DNA from: Burkholderia cepacia
GTDB taxonomy: Bacteria; Pseudomonadota; Gammaproteobacteria; Burkholderiales; Burkholderiaceae
Assembly (NCBI RefSeq): GCF_001718835.1
Contig: NZ_CP013444.1
Location: 1,240,001 to 1,304,000, forward strand
Reading direction: 5' to 3'
DNA length: 64,000 nt
Shown: piece by piece, positions 41,041 through 49,188 of the stretch
How positions within the stretch are numbered: the stretch's first letter is position 1
Layout of the letters: the number at the start of each line of letters is the position of its first letter
Notes under the pieces: model-generated
Seen by the model: only the letters and a program-made list of their open reading frames with translations
Database searches by the model: none
What the model was told of the DNA's origin: nothing
Made by a program: the position numbers and the translations under genes

Positions 41041-41568
41041 ATGGCGGACGCCGATCTCGAACGCAAGTCGTGGGACCAGCCGGAAGGCGCAAGCTTCAAC
41101 GACTGGATGGAAGGGCGCGTCGCGCGCTACGCGACGCGGCGCTACGACTGGGACGCACTGAAGTTCCAGGCCGACTACGACCCGAAGTACCGCCGCGCGC
41201 AGATGCGCTACGTCGGCACGGGCGGCACGGGCGTCGCGAAGGACGTCAACACGGTGCCGGCCGGCAACTTCACGTTTTCGACGATGGTCATCCCGGCCGG
41301 CAACATCGGCCCGAGCCACATCCACATCGACGTCGAGGAAATCTTCTTCGTGCTGCGCGGCAAGATGAAGGTGATCTGCGAGCGCGACGGCGAGACCTGG
41401 GAAGCGATCCTCGGCGAGCGCGACCTGATCTCGGTGCCGCCGGGCGTGTACCGCACGGAAATCAACATCGGCGAGGAAGACGCGCTGATGTGCGTGATGC
41501 TCGGTTCGCCGAAGCCGATCACGCCGACGTATCCGCCCGATTCGCCGCTCGCGAAGATCAAGCGCTGA
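41041..41568 (+). CDS. cupin domain protein
   Basis: This 175-residue protein starts at ATG 41041 after aaggagagg. It has a single cupin barrel with metal ligands in PSHIHIDVEEIFFVLRGKMKV (His, His, Glu) and a later VPPGVYRTEINIG strand. Cupins of this size in aromatic clusters act as dioxygenases, isomerases or decarboxylases of side-chain or ring-cleavage intermediates. No close family can be named. Position between SDR and hydrolase suggests an intermediate step. Confidence 0.78.
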   Translation: MADADLERKSWDQPEGASFNDWMEGRVARYATRRYDWDALKFQADYDPKYRRAQMRYVGTGGTGVAKDVNTVPAGNFTFSTMVIPAGNIGPSHIHIDVEEIFFVLRGKMKVICERDGETWEAILGERDLISVPPGVYRTEINIGEEDALMCVMLGSPKPITPTYPPDSPLAKIKR

Positions 41569-41586
41569 GACGGAACGGGTGAAGCA

Positions 41587-42483
41587 ATGAGTGTCATCGA
41601 CAAGCGTGAGCGCGACCGCACCGCGGCGTTCGCCGCGCTGCTCGGGCAGTTTCCCGAGCAGCGTTGCGCGGCCGGCGCGGCGGGCACGATCGGCTACCGT
41701 GAGGCCGGCGCGCAGCATGCGGGCCGTGCGCTGCCCGTCGTGCTGCTGCACGGCATCGGCTCGGGCGCCGCATCGTGGGTTCGCCAGCTCGACACGCTCG
41801 GCGCATCGCGGCGCGTGCTCGCGTGGGACGCGCCCGGTTACGGCGTGTCGACGCCCGTGCACGGCGCGTCGCCGGCCGCCGCCGATTACGCGGCAGCGTT
41901 GAACGCGTGGCTCGAGGCACTCGGCATCGAACGCTGTGTGCTGGTCGGCCATTCGCTCGGCGCGATCGTCGCGGGCGGCCTCGCCCGCGTGATGCCCGCG
42001 CGGATCGCCGGCCTGCTGCTGGTGTCGCCCGCGGGCGGCTACGGCAGCGCACCGGCCGAAACGCGCGAATCGCGCCGCGACGCGCGGCTCGCGATGCTCG
42101 CCGAACTCGGCCCGGCCGGGCTTGCCGAGCAACGCAGCGGCAACATGCTGTCCGGTTTCGCGAACGACGAGGCAAAGGCGTGGGTGCGCTGGAACATGGC
42201 GCGCATCGTGCCGGCCGGTTACGCGCAGGCCACGCATCTGCTCGCGAACGCCGATCTCGCGGCCGATCTCGCCGGCTTTCGCGGTCGCACGGCCGTGGCC
42301 GTCGGCGCGAACGACGCGATCACGCCGCCCGCCGCGTGCGAGCGGATCGCCGCGGCCGCGCACGTCGGGCTGCAGGTGATTCCGCAAGCCGGTCATGCCG
42401 GTTATGTCGAGGCTCCGGCCGTCTATTCCGCCCTGATCGACGCGTTCTGCCGTCAGTGCGACCAACAGCGGGGGCTGGCATGA
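41587..42483 (+). CDS. alpha/beta hydrolase (C-C bond or ester hydrolase candidate)
   Basis: This 298-residue protein has the nucleophile elbow GHSLG with Ser123, an oxyanion loop LLHGIGSGAASWVRQL, the acid in GANDAITPP and a C-terminal His in QAGHAGYVEAP. This fold is shared by meta-cleavage-product hydrolases that split the ring-opened product of extradiol dioxygenases (48226-49188). Simple esterase activity is an alternative. Its stop overlaps the start of the IclR gene (ATGA). Confidence 0.85.
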   Translation: MSVIDKRERDRTAAFAALLGQFPEQRCAAGAAGTIGYREAGAQHAGRALPVVLLHGIGSGAASWVRQLDTLGASRRVLAWDAPGYGVSTPVHGASPAAADYAAALNAWLEALGIERCVLVGHSLGAIVAGGLARVMPARIAGLLLVSPAGGYGSAPAETRESRRDARLAMLAELGPAGLAEQRSGNMLSGFANDEAKAWVRWNMARIVPAGYAQATHLLANADLAADLAGFRGRTAVAVGANDAITPPAACERIAAAAHVGLQVIPQAGHAGYVEAPAVYSALIDAFCRQCDQQRGLA

Positions 42484-43337
42484 ACGAACCGCTGCAACGA
42501 CCCGAACCCGACAACGAAAAGGCCGAAGCCAGCTACGTGGTGCCCGGCCTCGAACGCGGGCTGCGGATCCTCGCCGAATTCTCGCCGCGCGAGCCCGTGC
42601 TCGGTGCGCCCGAGCTGTCGAAGCGGCTCGGCATTCCGCGCACGACGGTGTTTCGCCTGCTGCAGACGCTCGAATCGCTCGGCTTCCTCGAGCGCGCGGA
42701 CAAGGATCGCAACTACAAGCTCGGCATCGCCGTGCTGCGGCTCGGCTTCGAATACCTGAGCTCGCTGGAGCTGACCGATCTCGGCCTGCCCGTGATCGAG
42801 AGCCTGCGCGACGCCACCGGCTTCACGACGCACATCGTGATCCGCGACGGCCGCGACGTGGTGTTCGTCGCGAAGGCGCAGAGCCAGGCGCCGGTGTTCA
42901 GCTCGATCCGCGTCAACGTCGGCACGCGCCTGCCCGCGCATGCGACGACCCACGGCCACGTGCTGATGGGCGACCTGTCGCTGAAGGAACTGCATGCGCT
43001 TTATCCGGAGGGCACGCTGAACCGGATGACGAACGCGACACCGGAAACGGTCGACGCACTGTACGAAGTGATCCGCGAGGATGCGCTGCGCGGCTACGGC
43101 GTCAGCAATTCGTCGTTCGAGCGCGGCATCTCGGTGGTCACGGCGCCGGTGCGCAACGAGACGCAGAAGATCGTCGCGTGCATCACGGTGACGGTGCCGC
43201 GCCCGGAAATCGACGCGGCGCTGATCGCGGACGGGCTGATCGACAAGGTACAGCGCGCGGCGGCGGAACTGTCGCGGCGGCTCAATTACCGCTCGGATGA
43301 CGAGCACACGTTTTTGAAGGCTTTAGGATTGAAATGA
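42480..43337 (+). CDS. IclR family transcriptional regulator (second copy)
   Basis: This 285-residue regulator is coupled to the hydrolase gene by ATGA. The winged HTH (GLERGLRILAEFSPREPVLG, LGIPRTTVFRLLQTLE) and effector domain (GTRLPAHATTHGHVLMGDL, FERGISVVTAPVRN) closely match the copy at 35224-36177. The recognition helix differs only slightly (TTTFRLL versus TTVFRLL), so both may read the same operator. Being inside the operon it would be autoregulated with it. A GC-rich palindromic repeat follows directly. Confidence 0.9.
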   Translation: MNEPLQRPEPDNEKAEASYVVPGLERGLRILAEFSPREPVLGAPELSKRLGIPRTTVFRLLQTLESLGFLERADKDRNYKLGIAVLRLGFEYLSSLELTDLGLPVIESLRDATGFTTHIVIRDGRDVVFVAKAQSQAPVFSSIRVNVGTRLPAHATTHGHVLMGDLSLKELHALYPEGTLNRMTNATPETVDALYEVIREDALRGYGVSNSSFERGISVVTAPVRNETQKIVACITVTVPRPEIDAALIADGLIDKVQRAAAELSRRLNYRSDDEHTFLKALGLK

Positions 43338-43416
43338 GACCCCCACGCATGCTTTGCACGCTGCCCCCCGAGGGGGCGGTCGGCCCTCTTGGGGCGGCCC
43401 GGCGAGGGCCGACGAC
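43338..43416. repeat. GC-rich palindromic intergenic repeat (REP-like)
   Basis: This 79-base insert between the IclR and SDR genes contains gccccc/gggggc (43363-43368 with 43372-43377) and the 8-base stem cggccctc/gagggccg (43381-43388 with 43404-43411). The style ctgccccccgagggggc recurs in many beta-proteobacterial genomes. The right stem also provides the gaggg ribosome site of the next gene. Confidence 0.65.
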
Positions 43417-44214
43417 ATGATCCAGATCGATCTGACCGGGCAGGTGGCGGTGGTGACGGGCGGCTCGTCCGGCATCGGCCTCGCGACTGCCGAACGGTTT
43501 CTGCAGGCAGGCGCGTCGGTCGCGATTTGCGGCCGCGACGGCGAGCGCCTGGCGCGTGCCGAGGCGATGCTCAACGAAAAATACCCGGGCGCGCAGCTGC
43601 TCGCCGCGCGCTGCAACGTGCTCGACGAGCATGACGTCGCCGCGTTCGCGCAGGCCGTGTCCACGCGTTTCGGCCGCGCCGACATGCTGGTCAACAACGC
43701 CGGCCAGGGCCGCGTGTCGACCTTCGCGGACACGACCGACGACGCGTGGCGCGAAGAGCTCGAACTGAAGTATTTCAGCATCATCCGCCCGACACGCGCG
43801 TTCCTGCCGCTGCTGCGCGATGCGCAGGCGCCGACGATCACCTGCGTGAACTCGCTGCTCGCGCTGCAGCCGGAGCCGCACATGGTCGCGACGTCGTCGG
43901 CGCGCGCGGGCGTGCTGAGCCTCGTGAAGTCGCTTGCGACCGAACTCGCGCCGCAGCGTATCCGCGTGAACTCGATCCTGATCGGCATCGTCGAGTCGGG
44001 CCAGTGGCGCCGCCGTTACGAAGCGCAGGCGCAGGCCGGCGAAAGCTGGGAGGACTGGACGGGCGCGATCGCCCGCACGAAGCACATTCCGCTGAACCGC
44101 TTCGGCAAGCCCGACGAGGCAGCCTGGGCACTTTTTTATCTCGCAACGCATCTGTCGTCCTACACGACGGGCAGCCATATCGACGTTTCTGGAGGCTTTG
44201 CACGCCATGTCTGA
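43417..44214 (+). CDS. SDR-family protein lacking the catalytic Tyr/Lys
   Basis: This 265-residue protein starts at ATG 43417; its ribosome site lies in the adjoining repeat. It has a normal nucleotide loop (VVTGGSSGIG) and NNAG motif. Where SDRs have Tyr-x3-Lys it reads HMVATSSARAGV, so Thr and Arg replace the catalytic pair. The rest (LAPQRIRVNSI, HIDVSGGF) is standard. It is either a variant using other residues, which some SDR subgroups appear to do, or a non-redox member. The stop overlaps the TPP-enzyme start by 8 bases. Confidence 0.8.
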   Translation: MIQIDLTGQVAVVTGGSSGIGLATAERFLQAGASVAICGRDGERLARAEAMLNEKYPGAQLLAARCNVLDEHDVAAFAQAVSTRFGRADMLVNNAGQGRVSTFADTTDDAWREELELKYFSIIRPTRAFLPLLRDAQAPTITCVNSLLALQPEPHMVATSSARAGVLSLVKSLATELAPQRIRVNSILIGIVESGQWRRRYEAQAQAGESWEDWTGAIARTKHIPLNRFGKPDEAAWALFYLATHLSSYTTGSHIDVSGGFARHV

Positions 44215-45874
44215 AAAAACCACGGTTGGCGAGCTGATTGCCGCCTTTCTCGAGCAATGCGGCGTGAAGACCGCATTCGGTGTCATCTCGATCCACAACA
44301 TGCCGATCCTCGACGCGATCAACTCGCGCGGCAACATCCGGTACGTCGGCGCACGCGGCGAAGCCGGCGCGTTGAACATGGCCGACGGCCTGGCCCGCGT
44401 GTCGGGCGGCCTCGGCGTCGCGTTCACGAGTACGGGGACGGCGGCAGGCAACGCGGCGGGCGCGATGGTCGAGGCGCTGACGGCAGGCACCGCGCTGCTG
44501 CACGTCACGGGGCAGATCGAGACGCCGTATCTCGACCAGGATCTCGCGTATATCCACGAAGCGCCGGACCAGCTGTCGATGCTGGACTCGATCTCGAAGG
44601 CCGCCTTCCGCGTGCGCACCGTCGAAACCGTGCTGCCGACGATCCGCGAAGCCGTGCGCATCGCGCAGACGGCGCCGACCGGCCCGGTGTCGGTCGAGAT
44701 TCCGATCGACATCCAGGCAGCCGAAATCGAATGGCCGGAAGACCTCGCGCCGGCGCACGTCACGGTGCGCGAGCACGATTCCGCACGCGTCGCGAAGCTC
44801 GCCGATGCCCTCGCGGCGAAGCGCCGCCCGCTGCTGTGGCTCGGCGGCGGCGCGCGCCATGCACGCGAGGAAGTCGAGCGCCTCGTGAAGCTCGGCTTCG
44901 GCGTCGTGACGAGCGTGCAGGGCCGCGGCGTGCTGCCGGAGGATCACCCGGCGACGCTCGGAGCGTTCAACGTGCACGCGTCCGTCGAAGCGTTCTACAA
45001 GACCTGCGATGCGCTCGTCGTCGTCGGTTCGCGCCTGCGCGGCAACGAAACGCTGAAATACAGGCTCGCGCTGCCGCAGCCGCTGTTCCGCGTCGATGCC
45101 GAGGCACTCGCCGACAACCGCGGCTATCGCAACGAGCTGTTCGTGCATGGCGATTCGAAGCGCGTGCTGGCCGAGCTGGCCGACCGGCTCGAAGGCCGCC
45201 TGTCGGTCGATCCGCAGTTCGCGGCCGATCTCGCGGCGGCCCGCGAGCAGGCGGTGGCCGACGTGTCGAAGGGCCTCGGGCCGTACAAGAAGCTGGTCGA
45301 CACGCTGCAGGGTGCCGTCGGCCGCGACTACAACTGGGTGCGCGACGTGACGATCTCGAACAGCACGTGGGGCAACCGCCTGTTGAAGATCTTCGAGCCG
45401 CGCTCGGGCGTGCATGCGCTCGGCGGCGGCATCGGCCAGGGCATCCAGATGGGCATCGGCGCGGCGCTGGCGGGCGCCGCGGCGAAGACGGTCTGCCTGG
45501 TCGGCGACGGCGGGCTGATGGTCAACGTCGGCGAGCTCGTGACGGCCGTGCAGGAAAACGCGAACGTGATGATCGTGCTGATGAACGACCAGTGCTACGG
45601 CGTGATCCGCAACATCCAGGACGCGCACTACGGCGGCCGCCGCTGCTTCGTGCAGCTGCACCAGCCCGATTTCGCGCAGTTCTGCGCGAGCTTCGGCCTC
45701 ACGCATTACCGGATCACGTCGCTCGACGACGCCGAAGCGATCGTGCGCGAAGGGATGGCCAAGGAAGGGCCGGTGATGGTCGAGGTCGACATGCTGTCGG
45801 TAGGCTCGTTCGCATCGCAGTTCGCCGGCCCGCCGGTGAAGAAGGAAGCGCCGACGGAGCGCCAGTATGCTTGA
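44207..45874 (+). CDS. thiamine-pyrophosphate-dependent enzyme (acetolactate synthase/benzoylformate decarboxylase group)
   Basis: This 555-residue enzyme has the usual three domains: PYR (GARGEAGALNMADG with the conserved Glu), central (LLWLGGGARHAREEVERL) and PP (CLVGDGGLMVNVGEL, then VLMNDQCYG). It may decarboxylate or carboligate an alpha-keto acid formed in the pathway. Which branch of the family it belongs to is unclear. ATG 44207 is chosen with ggagg 11 bases upstream. The stop overlaps the aspartate dehydrogenase start by 8 bases. Confidence 0.85.
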   Translation: MSEKTTVGELIAAFLEQCGVKTAFGVISIHNMPILDAINSRGNIRYVGARGEAGALNMADGLARVSGGLGVAFTSTGTAAGNAAGAMVEALTAGTALLHVTGQIETPYLDQDLAYIHEAPDQLSMLDSISKAAFRVRTVETVLPTIREAVRIAQTAPTGPVSVEIPIDIQAAEIEWPEDLAPAHVTVREHDSARVAKLADALAAKRRPLLWLGGGARHAREEVERLVKLGFGVVTSVQGRGVLPEDHPATLGAFNVHASVEAFYKTCDALVVVGSRLRGNETLKYRLALPQPLFRVDAEALADNRGYRNELFVHGDSKRVLAELADRLEGRLSVDPQFAADLAAAREQAVADVSKGLGPYKKLVDTLQGAVGRDYNWVRDVTISNSTWGNRLLKIFEPRSGVHALGGGIGQGIQMGIGAALAGAAAKTVCLVGDGGLMVNVGELVTAVQENANVMIVLMNDQCYGVIRNIQDAHYGGRRCFVQLHQPDFAQFCASFGLTHYRITSLDDAEAIVREGMAKEGPVMVEVDMLSVGSFASQFAGPPVKKEAPTERQYA

Positions 45875-46694
45875 CGCGCAAAAGCGGGCCCATGCCCCCG
45901 TCGACGTCGCGATGATCGGCTTCGGTGCGATCGGCGCGGCCGTGTACCACGCGGTCGAGCACGATGCGTCGCTGCGCGTCGCGCACGTGATCGTGCCGGA
46001 ACACCAGCGCGCGGCGGTGCAGGGCGTGCTGGGCGGTGCGGTGGAGGTCGTGTCGTCGGTCGACGCACTGGCCCGCCGCCCCGAGTTCGCGCTCGAATGC
46101 GCGGGCCACAGTGCGCTCGTCGACCACGTCGTGCCGCTGCTGAAGGCCGGTACCGATTGCGCGGTCGCGTCGATCGGCGCGCTGTCCGACCTCGCGCTGC
46201 TCGACGCGCTCGCGCAGGCGGCCGACGAAGGCGACGCGACGGTCACGCTGCTGTCCGGCGCGATCGGCGGCATCGACGCGCTGGCCTCCGCGAAGCAGGG
46301 CGGTCTCGACGAAGTGCTGTACGTCGGCCGCAAGCCGCCGCTCGGCTGGCTCGGCACGCCCGCCGAGGAGAGGTGCGACCTGCGCGCGATGACGGCGGAA
46401 AAGGTGATCTTCGAAGGCACCGCGCGCGATGCCGCGCGCCTGTATCCGAAGAACGCGAACGTCGCGGCCACCGTGGCGCTCGCGGGCCTCGGCCTCGACG
46501 CGACGCACGTGCGCCTGATCGCCGATCCGGCGGTCGAGCGCAACGTGCACCGCATCACCGCGCGCGGCGCATTCGGCGAGATGTCGCTGGAAATGAGCGG
46601 CAAGCCGCTGCCCGACAACCCGAAGACGTCCGCGCTGACGGCGTACAGCGCGATCCGCGCGCTGCGCAACCGCGCGGCCCGCTGCGTGATCTGA
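45867..46694 (+). CDS. L-aspartate dehydrogenase family protein
   Basis: This 275-residue protein has an N-terminal Rossmann motif VAMIGFGAIGAAV and the family blocks LECAGHSALVDHVVPLLKAG, LLSGAIGGIDALASAKQGG and a C-terminal NVAATVALAGLGLD region. All match aspartate dehydrogenase (NadX type), which interconverts aspartate and iminoaspartate. In an aromatic operon it more likely handles an amino- or oxo-acid intermediate, or an aldehyde partner of the TPP enzyme. That is inference. It is coupled to both neighbours. Confidence 0.82.
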   Translation: MLDAQKRAHAPVDVAMIGFGAIGAAVYHAVEHDASLRVAHVIVPEHQRAAVQGVLGGAVEVVSSVDALARRPEFALECAGHSALVDHVVPLLKAGTDCAVASIGALSDLALLDALAQAADEGDATVTLLSGAIGGIDALASAKQGGLDEVLYVGRKPPLGWLGTPAEERCDLRAMTAEKVIFEGTARDAARLYPKNANVAATVALAGLGLDATHVRLIADPAVERNVHRITARGAFGEMSLEMSGKPLPDNPKTSALTAYSAIRALRNRAARCVI

Positions 46695-46716
46695 ACCGGC
46701 CACGGACGCAAACGAC

Positions 46717-48207
46717 ATGACTGCATTCGATTCTTCCCTCGTGCCGAACGGCGAGATTCTCGTCGGCGGCGAATGGCGCAACGGCCGCGGCGCGCGCACG
46801 CCGAACTTCTATCCGGCCGACCAGTCGCTGAACGCCGAGATCCACATGGCCGACGCGGCCGATGCGAACGAAGCCGTCGTGGCCGCCGACGCCGCGTGGC
46901 GCCGCGCCGACTGGGCCGGGCTGAAGCCGCACCTGCGCGCGCAGGTGCTGTACCGCATCGCGGAGCTGATCCACGCGAACCACGAAGGGCTCGCGAACCT
47001 GCAGCGTCGCGACAACGGCAAGCCGATCGGCGAGACGCGCGTGCTGGTGGCGAGCGCGGCGAACACGTTCCGCTATTTCGCGGCGTGCCTCGAAACGCTC
47101 GACGAGGAACTGACGCCGTCGCGCGGCGACTACCTGACGATGAGCGTGTACGAGCCGATCGGCGTGATCGCGGCGATCACGCCGTGGAATTCCCCGATCG
47201 CGTCCGATGCGCAGAAGCTCGCGCCGGCGCTCGCCGGCGGCAACGCGGTGGTGCTCAAGCCGGCCGAAGTCACGCCGCTCGTGTCGCTCGCGCTGGCCCG
47301 CATCTGCGAGGAAGCGGGCGTGCCGAAGGGCGTGCTGAGCGTGCTGCCGGGCAAGGGCTCGGTGATCGGCGACGTGCTCGTGCGCCATCCGCTCGTGAAG
47401 AAGGTGTCGTTCACGGGCGGCACCGAAGTGGGCCGCGGTATCGCGCGCATCGCGGCGGAAAAGCTGATGCCGGTGTCGCTCGAACTCGGCGGCAAGTCGC
47501 CGACGATCGTGTGCGACGACGCCGATCTCGATCACGCGGTCAACGGCGTGCTGTACGGCATCTTCAGCTCGTCGGGCGAAGCGTGCATCGCGGGCTCGCG
47601 GCTGTTCGTGCAGCGCGCGGTGTACGACGAATTCATGAAGCGGCTGGTCGCCGGCGCACGCAAGCTGCGCGTGGGCGACCCGACGCGCCCCGACACGCAG
47701 ATGGGGCCGCTGATCACCGCGAAGCATCGCGAATCGGTGGAGCGTTACGTCGCGCTCGGCCTCGACGAAGGCGGCCGCCTGCTGTGCGGCGGCGAGCGGC
47801 CGTCGGGCGACGGTCGCGAGAATGGCTTCTTCTATCAGCCGACGATTCTCGAAGGCCTGCCGAACAGCGCACGCATCTGCCAGGAAGAAATTTTCGGCCC
47901 CGTGCTCGTCGCGATGCCGTTCGACGACGAAGCGTCGCTGATCGCGCAGGCGAACGACAGCGTGTTCGGCCTGGCGGCCGGCATCTGGACGCGCGACTAC
48001 AAGCGCGCATGGCGCATCGCGCGCGCGCTCGAGACGGGCACCGTCTGGATCAACACGTACAAGCTGTTCTCGATCTCCACGCCGTTCTCGGGCTGGAAGG
48101 AGAGCGGGATGGGCCGCGAGAAGGGGCGTCTCGGCATCCGCGAGTACATGCAGCAGAAGAGCCTCTACTGGGGCTTGAACGACGCGCCGCTGCCGTGGGC
48201 GAACTGA
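46717..48207 (+). CDS. aldehyde dehydrogenase
   Basis: This 496-residue NAD(P)-dependent enzyme has the catalytic Cys290 (SSGEACIAGSR), the general-base Glu in SLELGGKSP, the ITPWNSP motif and a C-terminal FGLAAGIWTRD. It probably oxidises the aldehyde released after meta-cleavage and hydrolysis. Length is standard for the ALDH superfamily. It follows the aspartate dehydrogenase gene after 22 bases and precedes the extradiol dioxygenase gene by 18. Substrate undetermined. Confidence 0.92.
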   Translation: MTAFDSSLVPNGEILVGGEWRNGRGARTPNFYPADQSLNAEIHMADAADANEAVVAADAAWRRADWAGLKPHLRAQVLYRIAELIHANHEGLANLQRRDNGKPIGETRVLVASAANTFRYFAACLETLDEELTPSRGDYLTMSVYEPIGVIAAITPWNSPIASDAQKLAPALAGGNAVVLKPAEVTPLVSLALARICEEAGVPKGVLSVLPGKGSVIGDVLVRHPLVKKVSFTGGTEVGRGIARIAAEKLMPVSLELGGKSPTIVCDDADLDHAVNGVLYGIFSSSGEACIAGSRLFVQRAVYDEFMKRLVAGARKLRVGDPTRPDTQMGPLITAKHRESVERYVALGLDEGGRLLCGGERPSGDGRENGFFYQPTILEGLPNSARICQEEIFGPVLVAMPFDDEASLIAQANDSVFGLAAGIWTRDYKRAWRIARALETGTVWINTYKLFSISTPFSGWKESGMGREKGRLGIREYMQQKSLYWGLNDAPLPWAN

Positions 48208-48225
48208 GCGAAGGGGAAAAACGCA

Positions 48226-49188
48226 ATGAGCATCTTGGGAATCGAGCAGATCACGTATGGGGTCGACGATCTCGCGACCTGCCGGCGCTTTTTCGCCGAC
48301 TGGGGGCTGAAGGAAGTCTCGCACGACGACACGCGGGCACGCTTCGAGACGCTGAACGGCTGCACCGTGCTGGCCGTCAAGGCCGACGATCCGGCGCTGC
48401 CGCCCGCGTTCGAGGCGGGCCCGACGCTGCGTGAAGTCACGTGGGGCGTCGCGACGCGGCAGGCACTCGACGCGCTGCGCACGAAGCTCGCCGGCCAGCC
48501 CGGGTATTACGTGCAGGACGATGCGCTCGGCTGCATCGATCCGAACGGGATGGCGATCCGTGTCGAGGTCACGCGCAAGCGCGAACTCGACATCACCGGC
48601 TCGCCGTCGAACGTGTGGGGCCGGACGCTGCGCGTCGACCAGCCGAGCCCGATCTACGCGCGTGCGGAGCCGGTCGAGGTCGGGCATGTCGTGTTCTTCA
48701 CGAACTGCCTCGACGCGCAGGAAAAGTTCTATCACGAGCTGCTGGGCTTCGAGACGTCGGATCGCTACCCGGGCCGCGGCGCGTTCATGCGCTGCGCGCC
48801 GCACGGCGGCCACCACGACCTGTTCCTGCTCGCGCTGCCTACGGCCAAGCGCGGCCTGAACCACGTCGCATTCACCGTGCGCGACATCCACGAGGTGTTC
48901 GGCGGCGGCATGCACATCGACCGCTGCGGCTGGGAAACGCAGCTCGGCCCGGGGCGCCATCCGGTGTCGTCCGCGTACTTCTGGTACTTCCAGAACCCGG
49001 CCGGCGGCCTGATCGAGTATTACGCGGACGAAGACGTGCTGACGCCCGAGTGGCAGCCGCGCGAATTCGAGCCGGGCCCGACCGTGTTCGCCGAATGGGC
49101 CGTCGACGGCGGCCTCGACGGCAACACGCGCCGGCAGAAGAACGCGAAGGCGCCGGAAGGCAAGTTCATGACGGAGCGCAAATCGTGA
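48226..49188 (+). CDS. extradiol-type ring-cleavage dioxygenase (two VOC domains)
   Basis: This 320-residue protein has two vicinal-oxygen-chelate domains. The C-terminal one holds the 2-His-1-carboxylate triad H154 (VEVGHVVFF), H213 (LNHVAFTV) and E264 (GGLIEYYADED), as in type I extradiol dioxygenases (catechol 2,3-dioxygenase type). The N-terminal one is a diverged structural copy. It would open the catechol produced by the oxygenase and dehydrogenase. The start ATG follows aaggggaaaaacgca. Its stop overlaps the reductase GTG start. Confidence 0.88.
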   Translation: MSILGIEQITYGVDDLATCRRFFADWGLKEVSHDDTRARFETLNGCTVLAVKADDPALPPAFEAGPTLREVTWGVATRQALDALRTKLAGQPGYYVQDDALGCIDPNGMAIRVEVTRKRELDITGSPSNVWGRTLRVDQPSPIYARAEPVEVGHVVFFTNCLDAQEKFYHELLGFETSDRYPGRGAFMRCAPHGGHHDLFLLALPTAKRGLNHVAFTVRDIHEVFGGGMHIDRCGWETQLGPGRHPVSSAYFWYFQNPAGGLIEYYADEDVLTPEWQPREFEPGPTVFAEWAVDGGLDGNTRRQKNAKAPEGKFMTERKS

